Origin: Glebionis coronaria
Lineage: Eukaryota; Streptophyta; Magnoliopsida; Asterales; Asteraceae
Length of the DNA stretch: 64,000 nucleotides
Assembly: GCA_025667525.1 (NCBI GenBank)
Contig: CM046875.1
Location: 527,149,079-527,213,078 of the forward strand
Direction: 5' to 3'
Part shown: piece by piece, positions 49,804 through 60,779 of the stretch
Position numbering within the stretch: the stretch's first letter is position 1
Layout: each line of letters starts with the position of its first letter
Translations under genes and position numbers: made by a program
The notes under the pieces: model-generated
Seen by the model: the letters and a program-made list of their open reading frames with translations, nothing else
Databases searched by the model: none
What the model was told of the DNA's origin: nothing

Positions 49804-51779
49804 ATTTGGGTCGAGTCAGGCTCGTGACTCGGTTATCAAAAACAAGCGCTCCTCGGGAGGCAGCCCGAGTATCTATCCCTTTAACCCCCTAAGTGTAGGG
49901 GAGGACCTATTTTGGTCGTTTGTGTTTGTGTGGTGATGTGATTACAGGGATAACTACACTCTTGGAAATCTTTGAAGAACCGTGCTCCCGTGTTATCCGA
50001 AATCCGGTTCTATCTCTCAACTATCGTGATTCAATTTTCTTCATACTCACATTTGAAATTGATCACTTTAGTCGTCTCTTCCTTAACTTGATTTAACCAA
50101 CGTGCACAATGTCATAAGTGTAGGGGAGACTTTTCCCACATGCTTAAACATTGAGGACAATGTTTATCTTAAGTGTAGGGGGGACTTCTATCGAAGTTTT
50201 AAGTGGACTTTTCCATGAAAATGCCTTCATTTAACTAGAAAATCCTATTTTTCAACATTTTTCAAATTTTTTATTAACTTTGGCCATTTAGTCGTAATTT
50301 TTAAATTTTTATCGTTGCTTTCATATGTATATATATCCCGCAATAAAGTCAAAAAAAAAATTAAAAAAAAAAATAAAAAAAAAATAAAAAAAAATAAATA
50401 ATAAAAAAAAAATAAAAAAAAAATATAATAAAGTGGTGTAGCTAGTTTAGAAATCTTTGACATATTAGGCCCGTTGTGTTTATTTTGACTCAACCCGAAT
50501 AGACTTATCCAAGTTTATTCTAGCTAGTATCCTTAACCATGTAGACCTTAATCGGTTTATTAGGCTAAGTATCCACGAGTCTCATTACTTGAGATTTTAA
50601 ATTGTGGAGGACGAGAAATGATAGAGTCAATTATAAGTCGGTATTCTTGCACAAGCTCACTTGGTGTAATTATTTGCCTATTCTCCCATCACTTGCTAAT
50701 AATTTATCTGCAATAAGTAAGGTCGTACGATTTGAAAAGTTACTTAGCTTCTAGCCCAAGATCGTTTAAAAGTTGCTCGGTAATGATAAGAGTTCATAGC
50801 CAAGGCATAACTTATGAAGCGGGGCGCGAAGATTGGCGAGTCCGAAAAGGCCCTAACAAGGCATGAGGATTCAATTTTATTGCTGAAAGATCCAAAGTGA
50901 TGTGAAAAGCATTATTCCTAAAGTCAATATGAAGGATCAAGACTCACGACGAAAAGCAATCAACTCCCATAAAGATCATGGAGAAGTCTATCCGAAAAGA
51001 CCCTAACAAGGTATGAGGATAAATAGATCCAAGTCCGAAAAGGAGGCGGATCGTTGTATCTCAAAATCCCAATTAGAGATTGAAGAAATAATCATGAAGT
51101 CGTGGTCAACAAAGTTGGAGTACCCCTCAAAAGTCTCCAAGTGAAGAAACTCTATTATGATGAGAAGACCATTATCTCAAGAACGTCTCTCGAAGATATG
51201 AAGTATGAAGTACATGCCAAATATCGGCCCGAGAAAGGTCTCAAATCGTGAACCAAGTTATGCCAAGATATGAACTTTTTGATATCCCGAGAAGCAGTTT
51301 TAAGAGATTTTGTCCTTTAGCTAACTATTGATCAAATCGTCCTACTTTGCTTTCAGCCTAAATAAACTATCGAAATAAGTCCAAAAATGCATCTTCATGA
51401 TCATTCTAAGACAAAAATAAAATATAAGAGATACACCTAGGAATAAGGGAGTTTAAGCATTTAATTAAGCCATGAGTGTAAGTGTTTGATTTGCTAACTT
51501 ATAATAACAATGATCTCGTTTTTAAGCTTAGTTTGGGGAACGTGAAACTTGAGGGTGATAAATCTTCGCAACACCAAAGACCTAATGTAAGTCCTTGATT
51601 TCTTTGCAAGTTATTTCCATCCTTTTGTTTACTTTAAAGTTTTAATTTCTCTTAGTATTTTAATTTTTGTTTAGTAGTATGTTAATTAGGCCAAGGTTGA
51701 TTGATTATGAGAAAAATGTTAATTTGCTTTATCACTAAGCATTGCATGAGGGCATGGCAATGGTTAAGTGTAGGGGATT
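49804..51779 (+). other. Athila-like 3' non-coding region with repeated PPT-like tracts
   Basis: No ORF, hence no envelope-like gene. AAGTGTAGGGG occurs four times (49891, 50116, 50171, 51766); the last copy abuts the 3' LTR and is the likely PPT. An A-rich run with T interruptions fills 50348-50428. The middle repeats phrases such as CCGAAAAGGCCCTAACAAGG (about 50842 and, slightly changed, 50994). Confidence 0.8.
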
Positions 51780-53279
51780 TGATAGGTGTGTAAACACCCA
51801 TCCTTTTACCACTTAATTCTGGCTAAAACAAGACCAAAACACGTATTTAATATCATTTGTTTGGAATTATGCGTGGTTTTTGTGTCTATTGTGTTTTCAG
51901 AGCTAACCGGATGAATATTGAAGAAAACATGGGATTGCACGGGTTTTATCAAAGAAAAAGACTCAAGATGAAGTCTATTGTCCAAGAGATGCAAAAGATT
52001 TGAAGTCAATGGGCCTATTTGAAGATTTATCGAAGAAAAGGACCAAAGATGGAAGATTTTCATATATCGAAGAAACTCAAGTCTATTAAACGAAGAAATT
52101 AAAAGACGAGTTGAATTTAATCGACGACAAATCCCGAATCAGAATCGAAAACGTCAACTTTTCTGAAAAGACGAGAAGACAAGAAGAAAGGGAGAAAGTC
52201 CACTCACCAACCAACCACTAGGACTATAAATAGTTTCTCCCTTCACATTTTAGAGAGTTAGCTTTTCATTTTCTTTTTCCCAGTTCTTAGGTTCGGTTCA
52301 TCAAAAACACCATTAGGGTGTTTGGTGATTTTTTTTCATTTTCTTTCAATCTTGTAAGTGTTAATCATTACTCTTGTTACTTTTCCATTAATCTATCAAT
52401 TCCATCTTTTCATTCATCTTGTTCATCTCCATTTTTATTGCAAGTTCTTAAAGTTTTTATTTGATTCAAGTTTGATCTTAAAAAGTTGTTGATTTAGTGT
52501 TTTTATTGGTGGGATTTATTACTTATGGTATTTAAATGATTTGTGTTTGATTTGGAAAAACCTTTATGAGTATTTTGGTGTTTAGATTGAAAAATCGTTT
52601 GGCTTCTGCTGTTACTGTTCTTTGATTCCCAGATCTTTCTGAACAGACCAAATATTCCGAATAGGCGAGTCTCTGTTTGCCTTATTCGGAATTTTGGGTA
52701 TCCCGAATAGAGTTTTTAACTTTCCCTTACTCGGAATATTTTAAATATTCCGAATAGTGTTGTTTTTCCGCATAAGCCAAAGTTTACTTTTTCCCCTATT
52801 CGGAATATCTTGTATATTCCGAATAGCCCAGTTTTTCCGAATAGGTCCATATTTTCCGCATAGCCATACTTTCCGCATAGAACTTGATATTCCGAATAGA
52901 CTTGATTTTTCCGCATAGATGTTTTTATTCCGCATAAGATTCTTTTCCGCATAAGCCCACTTATTCCGAATAAGATGTTTTTCCGCATAGGCAAGTTTTC
53001 CGAATTGAGCATTTATTCAGCATAGTAATATTCCGAATAGACTTGTTTTCCGTATATGACTTTTTCCGCGTAGGGTATTTTCCAGTTTTAATTCAAGTGT
53101 TGCTTTTAAATTGTCGATTGTTTCAAGTTTAAGTATTTCTTTATTGATTTCCCTGTTTAGTAGATTAGAAAACTAAACCTCCTTTTTGTCACCAAGAACA
53201 AATCTTTTCACTTTAAACTGAGATCAATTCGAGAGGATATCGAGAAATATTTTGAACCCATTGCAAAATCCTTGTATCA
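51780..53279 (+). repeat. Athila-like 3' LTR (1500 bp)
   Basis: Full-length partner of 42444-43943 with about ten substitutions and no indel seen. The motif array is at 52652-53076. Confidence 0.95.
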
Positions 53280-53284
53280 GCTAT

Positions 53285-54620
53285 CATCAAAGATGTATCT
53301 ACACAAGTACCATCATCATCTTTACCCATCATTGATATATTAGATAAGGGTAAATGGATTATGGTAGAAACAGTAGTTCCCAAGGATGCAGCCCAAGTAA
53401 AACTTGATTCTATGTTGGCTGCACAACTTGAGAAAGAAGAAAGGATGAAGGAGACTGCTATTGAGAATAAGGAAAGCAGTGGTGATGAGAGCACATATTC
53501 AAGTGTAATGATTATTGAAGAACCAGAGAGGCTTGAATATGGTGATGAGTTGGCAAGGGAAAAGCTTGTAGAGTTGAAGAATCAGGTGGATTATGAGATG
53601 CCTGAAGTTGCTCAGATGTACTTTGCATGGGAGAATAAGGTGATGGAGAATCCAAACATGACTTTATCAGATCAAATTTGGGCTTTGGAGATTCTACTAA
53701 GAGTTCAAAGAGATTGCAAGGTGATTCTGAAATATAAAGCTAGCAAAGTTCTTTCACAGACCAAGACAGAAAGAAGGTAGCTCTATTACATGTTGCTCAG
53801 ATGTCATCAAACAGGTTGGACTTTTAGAAAGTTGCAGGGATTGTCCTTTGATGAATTGGAGTATAAGGCTTATCCTATATGGGCAAGTGTGAAAGAGCAG
53901 AACACTATTCGACTTCTTTCAAATGATAGAAAGGAAGAACTTACAGAAGAGATGGAGATCCAAAAGGCTTTGGTTACACCAAGACTATTGAAGAAGGGAG
54001 TTCCTCTTGGGTTTCTAGAAAATTTGGATAGAGTGAATCCTAGTGAAGCTATTATTAGAAAGAGTATTAAGCTCTCACCCTTGGAAGCTTCACATATGGT
54101 AGAAGTGTTACCTCATCATTCCATAAACCCTATAGTTAGCTATGAGGAAGATGCAAGTGGGTTTTAGATGATTGGCAGATATGGGAAGAAGGTACATACT
54201 TTTACTACTCTTATGTCTTTGTTTGCAAGCCTGTATAGGGAAGACTTGGCAGACCTTTGGAGGTTGATGCAGGCCAAGTATGAGACTGAAGCACCTACTT
54301 CAGTCAATGGAAGAAAGATTTGGTCAACATTCAAGATAATGTGTGCACCAGATGAAGAAGATCCAATTTAGAAGGATCTTGATGATGTCAGTGAACTTCA
54401 ATGGCGTCTACATTCAGCAGCTGGTGTGTATCATTTAAGTACTACAAAGTTTTCTGAATATCTTCTTGTGGATGTTGAATATCCTATGTCTAAAGAAGTT
54501 TTGAAGAAAATGGTGTCAACACAGCTGGAGATGGATTATACAAGTGACGTTGGCAAAGATTTGATTAGGTTTATTTATTTCCAACTTAATAAGATTTGTA
54601 AGAATCCTCCTTGTACTTAG
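53285..54620 (+). pseudogene. Copia-2 ORF3, C-terminal part (broken)
   Basis: Resumes the third ORF after the Athila insert. Open stretches 53361-53780, 53790-54167, 54168-54371 and 54426-54620 are separated by stops or shifts. The first is acidic and helix-rich (LDSMLAAQLEKEERMKE). The last two form the C-terminal domain shared with Copia-1: LYREDLADLWRLM, IWSTFKIM, AAGVYHLSTTKFSEYLLVDV, EYPMSKEVLKKMV. Equivalent Copia-1 words are LDRQDIQDLSRLV, CGLHILDVDDVTYYMMQ and TYPFKRKLLERML. Function unknown. Confidence 0.8.
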
Positions 54621-54657
54621 TTTTATTCAGAAACTTGATTACTAGAGTAGATATCAA

Positions 54658-54671
54658 GTTTAGGGGAGGAT
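54658..54671 (+). other. Copia-2 polypurine tract
   Basis: GTTTAGGGGAGGAT directly before the 3' LTR, the same tract as in Copia-1. Confidence 0.92.
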
Positions 54672-55177
54672 TGTTGGGAATAAAATGTAGCCAAGACACT
54701 TGGACGATGACAAGAGGAAATTGGACGTTGATAAGAAGAAATCCAGGCGTTGTCAAGACAAGCGTTGACAGGAAGAAGTCAAGCGTTGATAAGAAGAAGT
54801 CAAGCACTGACATGATACTTATTCTACACGTTTTATGTTTCTAGTATGTTTCTAGTAAAGATATGTTCGACAATGTATTTCTTATGTTTATCTTTACCTA
54901 AAATAGCTGATACGTAGACTCTTGTACAAGGTTCCTTAATCTATAAAAGGAGGCATTTAGGTTTAGTTCAATATATGTGTTTCTACACTTTCATTGTACG
55001 CAAGTTCGATTAATCAATCAAAGTGAAAGTTTGGTTTATCTTGTTTGTGTGTTCTTGTTTAAGTATTGATATCACATAATACTTGAATTGTTTCATATAC
55101 AACAAAGTTTCTCTACGTGTTTAACTTGATTTAATCTCGTTTACACAAGCTAAATCGATCTAAGTTTGTGATCAACA
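54672..55177 (+). repeat. Copia-2 3' LTR (506 bp)
   Basis: Partner of 32468-32973; about 18 differences by eye, including two compensating one-base indels. Motif cluster at 54703-54812. Confidence 0.95.
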
Positions 55178-55182
55178 TAATC

Positions 55183-55465
55183 AAGTAATATCCAATGATA
55201 ATTCATGAAGCACAAAGGCTTTGAAAAAACATAGTAATTATCGTTATTAGGGTAATGTAATATTTCAACATGTAATCAGGAGAAGAAATACTACAATAAT
55301 AATTAAAAGTAAATAATAAGAATTAGAGAGTTACCCGCACAGATATCGAACAACCATGGCAGATTATGTGTTTGACACTTAAAACCTGAAATTTTTTAAC
55401 TTTCGGTTATAGACTAAGTTTTGAAAACGACTCAGTTCCCTATAACCACCGCTCTGATACCAATC
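55183..55465 (-). other. LARD internal region (right part) with PBS
   Basis: Short non-coding remainder of the LARD interior. At 55451-55462 the minus strand reads TGGTATCAGAGC, the tRNA-iMet primer site, three bases inside the 5' LTR. Confidence 0.88.
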
Positions 55466-58367
55466 TGTGAGACCTCCAGAATCTGACATGGAACAACTAG
55501 GCAACGATGGGTAACACGTCATGGTACAAGAAACAATGAGTTAATGTTGACACAAAGTTGACGTAATAAAAACATGTACATTACATCATAAAATATCAGA
55601 GTTTTTATACAAAGGTCCCAGAGTTTTATATGCGGAAAGATTTATTATTTCGTCATGATTTATAACTCTTATTTACTAAAAGTACAGAAAAATCTTCTGA
55701 CAATTTTTAAATAAAACCAAAGCTGAAATATACACAGAAATCTCCAAGCTGCGATGATATCCTGCGGGCTCCCATCCAAGCAAAGCTAAGTAATTATACA
55801 TGAGATTAAACATGTAAAATCGTCAACATAAAGTTGAGTGATATTCATAGGTTTAGTAGTAAAGGTGTGGAACACAATAGAATTTGTAAAACACGTAATA
55901 GGGGGGATAACTATGTACATTGTCTATAGTCACGATGTATATTATTGCTGTTTAGTCTCATGAACCGAAGCTTAACTCAAATGTAAGTTCCTCTAGGGAG
56001 TATTCAGCCTAAATACTCAAGTATAAACAAATGTATGTGCGTCAAGGTAATCGGGACGGGGATTGTCCATCCCGATGGATCCACCCACAACATTCGCGCT
56101 TAGCGCAAAGCATACGGGACAATTAACGGTTCATGATCAGGAGAGGAAACTCAAGGCTAAAAAGCAATAATACCATTGAATTTATCTGGAAAGCATACAC
56201 GCTCTGGATAGCATACAAGTTCTGGATAGCATACAGTTTTTAAATGGTTGTGTTCCACCATGTAAAATCTCACCTCGTGTTTAGAAACCATGTACAAGTA
56301 AAAAGGGGCTATGAACTCACCTTAGCCATGAGGTAAGTGCATCACGGTACTCAGAAGCTGAGTAGAAATGGTAGTGGTAAGACGATCACCGATGATATGG
56401 ATGCCCGGGAAAACACGAAAGCCGCAACCTATCAAAATAAGACGCACGTTAAGACTCGAACTCAAGTATCGATATGTACCAAATATAATATGAATCAAAT
56501 ATTTTCAAAGTATTCATGTTTCAAAACCATTGACACGAACCAAATGAATACATATTAACCCATTTATCCAACAATACTCGTTTAAGCACTTGTACACTTG
56601 AAATTGACCCGTCATAAGACGCCAAGTCAACGCAAGTCAAACTATCCCTTTACCTTACTCGGACCAGTAGCTAAGTCATTTATATAATGACTAAGCACTT
56701 GAGTAAGTCACCATGTCCAATAATGAATACTCAAACTCACGCAACACAAGTATTGAACTACGTGTCCAACATACAAATCAGCAAGTACACTCCGAATGTA
56801 CACACCGATCTACCCTATCTAGACTTGTCCGATTTAGATGAAAATTTATGTCAAGGTCACTTATAACCTGTATAAGACCTCACCAAAGTTTGAGCCAAAG
56901 TTTACACTTTAAAACCCATCAGCTTGACACTATACTCGACCCTAAAATTTGGGACAGAATTGTACACTTGTTTTATAGAACCGTTTAGACCACTTTAAAA
57001 GTACTATTTTGACAATCCGCCTATTAAAACCACTACTAGACTCATCAAATTAAGTTTATAGACTTCGAAAATCAGTAGTATCCATAATCTAACCAAACGT
57101 AAAGTCCCCGAGATTCGACCCAAAATCAGCCACAATTTCGGATTGTGCCGATTTGCGTCTCCCGGTACACGAATACTAAAACAAGCATAACTTTTGACTC
57201 GCAAAGAGTTAGAAGCTCTATCTTATACCAAAACGAGCGTCTCTAAAAACTCTACAACAAAATCAAATAATCTCAGCCTATCTTAAATCTTAAACCAATG
57301 AAAATTCTGTTCTAGACCTGCTGTCCCAAAATACACTTTTAAAAATCATAACAAATCAATTTTCCAACCAAAAGTACTCATTCCCATACCTATAGAATCA
57401 CTCTACTATCATACCAATCAACCAAAAACTCCTAAAAACACTTGTATGACAAATTTAACAAAATCAAATATCAAAAACCAAACTTTTTAGGATAAAAAAG
57501 TGATGATCTTACCAAGATCATTACATGCATGATGATTTTAACACTTTCAAACCATAAATCATAAAATAATGAAAACTTGACGCATGTTTATAATTTTGGT
57601 ACCAAAAGATGCACAAAAAGATTTTAAGAATGGGACATTAATTGGTTTTTGTTAAAAACAAGTAGAAGTTGATGATAAATGATGGTTTATGGTGTTAGGG
57701 GCGGTGGCAAAATGGAGGTGGGAGGAGATGTGTGTTTTTTATAAACTTGTTAGTTATGTGTAAAGTGGAGGAAAAATGAGTTTATATATGTTGGTAGTGG
57801 AGGGGCTAGATTTGCTAAGTTTTGAAACTTGTGGACTTAAAAACAATTAATAGTTTAAAAGGGTAGAAAATGGCTATTAGTAAATATTGAAAATATTTAC
57901 GGGGCTCGGGTTTCGTAAAAATACTTTTCAAAAGTTACAATGCATCATAAATATGACTATATGATTTCCCGACACGACTTAATACGTAATTAAAACGACA
58001 TCATCGAAAATATTAATTATCGAAACAATCGATAATAAAATATAAAATTTTGGGCATCCGTCGGCATCGCGATCACTAGGAATTCTCGTTATTCTTTGAA
58101 TTTTAGTAAACTCGTTGTAAAACGCACGCGGGTGATTTTAAATCAAAAACTTTGATTTAACTTAAATATGGAAAAATAAAATAAGAATTTTATAATTCCA
58201 GATAAAGTATTTATCAATGATCAGAAAATACTTGAAAAATATAATTTATTAAAATTATCATGATATCAGGATTTACATATGAGTATACAAGAAACGTAAT
58301 ACGTTGGGAAATTCAAGAAACACGAATAAAATAATAAAATAATGCTGGGAAAATACGGGTTCTTACA
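55466..58367 (-). repeat. LARD 5' LTR (2902 bp)
   Basis: Partner of 25680-28569. On the minus strand it starts TGTAAGAACCCG next to the duplicated ATACT. Several short indels explain the 12-bp length difference. Confidence 0.93.
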
Positions 58368-59800
58368 ATACTGGAACTGTTGGATTAGGTTTAATGGTCT
58401 CCTTAACTGTTTTTGATAAAAAGGAAGCAGTGCATTTCCTTACTGTTCTAGATTGGAGGCAAGTGTGGTTGACATTAAATATCTTCACACACCAAGTCTG
58501 AAGATTTTTGGGTTTTGTGATATGTAGTAGCCAATGGCACTTATTACCCTCCACTTACCCTATTTTTTTTGTCTTCTTACTATCACTTGTAAGTGTTGAC
58601 TTTAGATTAGATGGGCCACCATCATCAACTTTAGACATACCACAAACAAGCCCACTAGCACCTGGCCCATTACTAAAATCAGGTAAAAGCCCTCTACACT
58701 CTGCTCTGATTCTGACCTTATCATTCTTTGTCAAGTGTAACTCTATTCTTTGTTCAACTAAAATCCTTGAAACCATTTCCTTGCATTTGTTTATTAGCTA
58801 GACTTTGCCCAACATAGAAATTGTCTGTGTACATGTTACCATCAACTGGCCTATGTTTTTTTGCTAAGTTCCTATGAGCTTTTTTCCTTTCATACTCATG
58901 ATCATCTGAATCTGTATCACTTGCAAAATCATCTAAGTCAATATCTTTCTCATAATCACTAGGTGGTGGTACTTCATCAGTCTGCTTCTCAACACACCCT
59001 ACCCACTCTACATTTTGATCAATGATATTTCTAAACTCTGCCATGTCTACCTCAACATCTTCAATCCTATCCTCTTCCTCAACATCAAACTCACTATCAT
59101 CACTAGATGAACTATCATCACTACCTTCACTAGACTCAGTATCACCTAACTGTTCTATAATTATAAGTTTTTTCCCAGCAGCCTTTGATCCACTACTTAT
59201 CCCCTTATCAATGTTCTTAACTGGTTCATCTAACTGTTCTATAATTATAGGTTTTTTCCCAACAGCCTTTGATCTACTACTTATCCCCTTATCAATGTTC
59301 TTAACTGGTTTATCTAACCCTTCAAAACCTAAGTCACTTATGTTTCCACTTGGATGAATAACAAATACATCCATCATCTTAAACTTGCTAACATACTTAC
59401 ACATGTCCATGACATCTAAATCAAAGCACAAAGGTTTAAGGCCATTATCTAAATTCACATTAGGTATTTTGTAAAAAAAAGTCATACCCTCATTCACATA
59501 ACCTAGTTCCTTTACCATGGTTTGGACTTCAATAGCAGAAAAAGTGTCAGCATCGACATCATCTAACCAGTTGGCCTTTCCACCTTTGTAATGAACATTA
59601 GGTGGATTAGTTAGGGTACCACCATGATTAATCTTGAGGGTAAACACTGTTGGATGATTGCCTGTTACAAAAAATACATCCCATTAACATGTAATCAAAC
59701 AATTATGCATTTAAAAAAAATTGGTGATTAACTTACGGTATGCATTGTAGATGTCCAGAGTTCCACCATCTGGTCTCAACGACCAAGTTGAAGCAATCAT
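58368..59800 (-). pseudogene. MULE transposase, N-terminal part
   Basis: Exon 1 is 59800-59737, starting at ATG 59800 (MIASTWSLRPDGGTLDIYNA), with a GTAAGT donor; the acceptor is at 59662 and exon 2 starts at 59661. Exon 2 encodes the PB1-like N-terminal domain of plant MULE transposases (VFTLKINHGGTLTNPPNVHY, VKELGYVNEGMTFFYKIP), an acidic Ser-rich linker with a duplicated VKNIDKGISS unit, and the MuDR DNA-binding region (VEQRIELHLTKNDKVRIRAE, KCHWLLHITKP, NHTCLQSRTVR). A frameshift near 58765 and an in-frame TAA at 58555 break it. It ends at the LARD insertion; the rest of the gene is 25679-23885. Confidence 0.88.
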
Positions 59801-60028
59801 CAAAATCAATTAAATTGACCAAGTTTTAATTAGGGTTCTAATAAAATTGGGATTAAGGGGGAAATGATCGGTTGTGGTTTTTGGTTGGTTTATGTGAACT
59901 GTGTGTTATTAATGCAGAAGGTTACGTGTATATGAGAGGATTAGAGTAATTTACCATAATACCCTCAATATTAAATGAATGGACAATAATACCCACTCAC
60001 GTGACGCACGTGTAGGTGGTTTTACCCT

Positions 60029-60166
60029 AAATTTAAGATTCGGGTCAAAAAAAGACTAAAAGTGAAATGGGTTTCATGAGGTTGGACAAGATCCGTAACT
60101 TTTTTCGGTAATGGAACAAAAGTTTTATACCCGATAAACCACGAGGACCAAAAAAGTAGTTTACTC
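60029..60166. repeat. MULE right terminal inverted repeat
   Basis: Inverted partner of 22798-22935, ending TAGTTTACTC before the 9-bp duplication TAAATGTTA at 60167-60175. Confidence 0.95.
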
Positions 60167-60175
60167 TAAATGTTA

Positions 60176-60770
60176 TCAGGCTCTTTATAGATATTGTAAA
60201 AAGATCATCTTTCCTGCACCTCCAAATCGTTAAGTTTTTTACTTTGCAACTTATATTACATCCAATGTTATGATCTACTTGAGGAACGGAGCCAGGGGTG
60301 TCGATACCTATGAATTTTTTTGATATAATGTTAATTTTTGAAAATAACATTTTCTCAAATAAATCTAACACCAGTTCATCAAAATATGTTTGAAATCTCT
60401 GTTTTAATTTACTTTTTAACTAGGTTATATTAATATTAAAAACATTTGTACATCCAGTTATATAAAGTCCAGATTTCGTTTCTAATCTACTCTAGTTATC
60501 TGTCCTATTTTTCTTTATCTGTAGTTATAAAGGGATTTTCTAATATGTGCTACCATGACATATGTTTATATGCATTTATTAAATATGATTGTTTCTTAAA
60601 TTATGTTAATTTTTATATATAAAAATATTAAACATAGAAAATGAAAACAAATTTGAAAATTATTTATAACAAGTGACATTCAAAGATGATAATTTATGTT
60701 CATTTAATGGGACTAATCATATACCACCATGGCATGCCAGTTATAAAAGGTATTTTTGATATGTAAACAT
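60176..60770. other. Intergenic region, no gene
   Basis: AT-rich. Around 60283-60305 a GGAGCCAGGGGTGTCGA stretch resembles the end of a hAT-type MITE, without a visible partner. Confidence 0.4.
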
Positions 60771-60779
60771 TAATTAAAT

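Larger units (their letters stand above)
42444..53279 (+). mobile_element. Athila-like Ty3/Gypsy retrotransposon, young
   Basis: LTRs of exactly 1500 bp each (42444-43943 and 51780-53279), TG...CA ends, exact duplication GCTAT (42439-42443 and 53280-53284). A PBS TGGCGCCGCTGCCGG fits the tRNA-Asp primer usual in Athila. Gag, protease, RT, RNase H and integrase follow in Gypsy order; the integrase tail lacks a chromodomain. About ten LTR differences by eye (99.3 % identity) make it the youngest element here. Two frameshifts break gag-pol, and no envelope-like ORF follows integrase. Confidence 0.95.
32468..55177 (+). mobile_element. Copia-2: SIRE-type Ty1/Copia retrotransposon with Gypsy insert
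   Basis: 506-bp LTRs (32468-32973 and 54672-55177) with TG...CA ends and an exact duplication TAATC (32463-32467 and 55178-55182). PBS, gag, protease, integrase, RT, RNase H, a third ORF and a PPT follow in order on the plus strand. An Athila-like element occupies 42444-53279; without it Copia-2 is about 11.9 kb. It has the same plan, PBS, PPT and exactly the same LTR length as Copia-1, but its LTR sequence is different apart from the TGTTGGGAAT start and GATCAACA end. About 18 LTR differences were seen, so it is older than its insert. Stops and frameshifts break all ORFs. Confidence 0.95.
25680..58367 (-). mobile_element. LARD-like LTR retrotransposon with 2.9-kb LTRs
   Basis: LTRs of 2890 bp (25680-28569) and 2902 bp (55466-58367), flanked by an exact 5-bp duplication ATACT (25675-25679 and 58368-58372). 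Orientation is minus: a tRNA-iMet PBS lies beside the right LTR. Removing Copia-2 leaves an internal region of about 4.2 kb with no gag or pol that I can recognise, matching large retrotransposon derivatives (LARDs), which depend on proteins from other elements. Long LTRs beginning TGTAAGAACCC and an iMet primer would fit a Tekay-type Gypsy parent, but that is a guess. It inserted in the MULE transposase gene. Confidence 0.9.
22798..60166 (-). mobile_element. Mutator-like element (MULE) split by nested retrotransposons
   Basis: Terminal inverted repeats of about 138 bp (22798-22935 and 60029-60166) begin GAGTAAACTA and are flanked by a perfect 9-bp duplication TAAATGTTA (22789-22797 and 60167-60175), the length generated by MULE transposases. 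Without the 32.7-kb insert the element is about 4.7 kb. It encodes a MuDR/SWIM transposase on the minus strand and a zf-GRF protein on the plus strand, arranged tail to tail. The transposase is interrupted at 25680/58367. Confidence 0.95.

Noticed and set aside
60283..60305. Second hAT-type MITE end
   Set aside because: Only one end is visible; there is no inverted partner or target duplication.
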